Positions 6,034-7,030 of a stretch of 7,030 bases of DNA are shown piece after piece; within the stretch, counting starts at the first letter, position 1; every line of letters starts with the position of its first letter. Source of the stretch: JBDIBB01 sp039812685 (GTDB taxonomy: Bacteria > Acidobacteriota > Vicinamibacteria > Vicinamibacterales > JAFNAJ01); contig JBDIBB010000182.1 in assembly GCA_039812685.1 (NCBI GenBank), positions 1 to 7,030 of the forward strand, given 5' to 3'. A program made the translations under genes and the position numbers. The notes below the pieces were generated by a model. The model was not told the origin of the DNA, searched no databases, and worked only from the letters and a program-made list of their open reading frames with translations.

Positions 6034-6039
6034 TAGAAT
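6034..6039 (+). promoter_or_regulatory. Candidate -10 element for the second receptor gene
   Basis: TAGAAT (6034-6039), five of six bases of the -10 consensus, is the best -10 candidate in the 253-base divergent gap. It would start transcription near 6046 and give a leader of about 80 bases. No convincing -35 lies at 16-18 bases spacing (GCTCGT at 6011-6016 is poor). A 6-bp inverted repeat, TCGGGC (6007-6012) with GCCCGA (6022-6027), lies just upstream and could be a regulator site. The rest of the gap holds nothing else I can assign. Confidence 0.35.
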
Positions 6040-6125
6040 CCGTGCCTCACAGACGACACCTGCAGCTGTGCCTTGGGCGATCCGCGCGTGGTCGCCTCCG
6101 GGCGTCAGCTGGAAGGGGAGAGACC

Positions 6126-7030
6126 ATGAGATCGAGGCCCCCAATCACCGCTCGTGCCGGCGTTCTGGCGAGGGCGATCTTCGTCATCGCACTCCTGTTC
6201 GCACCGGTCGTGGCCCTGGCGCAGACGGCCGAGGTGCGAGGCACGGTCACCGACAATACCGGCGGCGTGCTGCCGGGTGTGTCGGTCACGGTGCAGCACG
6301 AGGCGACAGGGATCGCGCGCACGTTGATTACCGACGACCAGGGTTCGTTCCGGGCGCCGGCGCTTCAACCGGGTCCGTACGTCGTGAAGGCCGAGTTGAC
6401 CGGCTTCACGACCGAACTGCGGCGCATGACGATCACCGTTGGCGAGGTGGCCGACGTCAGGATCTCCCTGTCACTGGGCAGCCTCGAGGAGAGCGTCGAG
6501 GTCAGCGCGGCGGCCATCGCCGTCGAGACGAGCAAGTCGGACCTGTCGGGAGTCGTCGATCAGGAGCAGCTGGCCGAGTTGCCGGTGCTGAGCCGCGGGT
6601 TCGTGGGGCTGGCACAACTGCTGCCGGGCGGCGGACCGTCGCGCACGGGCGACGGCCGCTTCGGCATCCAGACGGCCTTCGGCGGTACGAACGTGCGAAG
6701 CATGTACTCGATGCAGATCGATGGCGGCAACATGGATCACCCGATCTACGGGTTCGCCATCGTGAGCGTGAACCAGGACGCGGTGCAGGAGTTCCGGGTG
6801 CTGCGCAACCAGTTCGACGCCGAGTACTCGCGCGCGGGTACCGCGGTGGTGAACGTGGTCACCCGTTCGGGGACCAACGACCTGCACGGCCAGTTCTCGT
6901 ACTTCGGCCGCGACGACAGGTTCAACTCCAAGAACGCCTTCGCCAAGGCCAAGCCGCCCTTCGACTCGGCGCGGGTCAGCGGCACGTTCGGTGGGCCGAT
7001 CGCGCGCAACAGGGCGTTCTATTTCGGCGC
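6126..7030 (+). CDS. TonB-dependent receptor with carboxypeptidase-regulatory-like domain (partial, cut by window end)
   Basis: The first 301 codons of an outer-membrane receptor, open to the window edge. The start is the ATG at 6126, with GAAGGGGAG five bases upstream. Residues 1-32 form a signal peptide (basic N-terminus, hydrophobic core, cleavage after ALA before Gln33). A carboxypeptidase-regulatory-like domain fills about 34-118: VRGTVTDNTGGVLPGVSV, then GSFRAPALQPGPYVVKAELTG. The plug follows: SVEVSAAAIAVETSKSDLSG (123-142), ELPVLSRGF (151-159), FGGTNVRSMYSMQIDGGNMD (185-204), VQEFRVLRNQFDAEYSRAG (220-238) and VVNVVTRSGTNDLHGQFSYF (241-260). The first barrel strands follow, with SGTFGGPIARNRAFYFG at the edge. 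This arrangement is that of the large Oar-like receptors, often about 1,000 residues, that are multiplied in Acidobacteriota. No riboswitch precedes it, and its ligand cannot be inferred; polysaccharide breakdown products are one possibility known for the wider group. It is divergent from the Nramp-like gene. Confidence 0.92.
   Translation, partial: MRSRPPITARAGVLARAIFVIALLFAPVVALAQTAEVRGTVTDNTGGVLPGVSVTVQHEATGIARTLITDDQGSFRAPALQPGPYVVKAELTGFTTELRRMTITVGEVADVRISLSLGSLEESVEVSAAAIAVETSKSDLSGVVDQEQLAELPVLSRGFVGLAQLLPGGGPSRTGDGRFGIQTAFGGTNVRSMYSMQIDGGNMDHPIYGFAIVSVNQDAVQEFRVLRNQFDAEYSRAGTAVVNVVTRSGTNDLHGQFSYFGRDDRFNSKNAFAKAKPPFDSARVSGTFGGPIARNRAFYFG

Overview
The window is GC-rich (well over 60% by eye) Gram-negative chromosomal DNA. 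Two TonB-dependent receptors carry an N-terminal carboxypeptidase-regulatory-like domain. The second has the style of receptor greatly expanded in Acidobacteriota, so an acidobacterium, perhaps of the Vicinamibacteria type, is my best guess. That taxonomic call is inference from protein style, not a search result.

Layout. (1) 1-1144: a RAYT-type (REP-associated tyrosine transposase, Y1/HUH) gene. About 85 bases downstream of its stop, the last ~76 codons of an OprB-like carbohydrate porin gene begin, with no start of their own. This looks like a mobile-element scar that cut or replaced the rest of the porin gene. (2) 1145-3732: a probable promoter, a clear TPP (thiamine pyrophosphate) riboswitch, a hairpin that can mask the ribosome-binding site, and a complete 783-aa TonB-dependent receptor. 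Together they form a thiamine-responsive outer-membrane uptake unit. (3) 3890-4600: a CDP-alcohol phosphatidyltransferase-family membrane enzyme on the same strand. (4) 4595-5872, minus strand: an Nramp-superfamily transporter whose metal-site motifs are altered (GSGD instead of DPGN; M-L-S instead of M-P-H). Its stop overlaps the stop of the previous gene in one CTATAG. (5) 5873-6125: a divergent intergenic region with two abutting perfect inverted repeats and a weak promoter. (6) 6126 to the window end: the first 301 codons of a second TonB-dependent receptor, open to the edge.

Functional reading: the best-supported module is regulated import. TPP binding to the leader RNA should lower synthesis of the receptor at 1381-3732, which most likely takes thiamine or a related compound across the outer membrane. 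No inner-membrane thiamine transporter or thiamine biosynthesis gene is visible. The CDP-alcohol enzyme may be read through from the receptor, but a 157-base gap leaves that open. The Nramp-like gene and the second receptor are divergently arranged and share a control region. I see no CRISPR array, tRNA or rRNA. The most unusual items are the altered Nramp site and the riboswitch-receptor unit in a probable non-Bacteroidota host; neither amounts to a proven new system.
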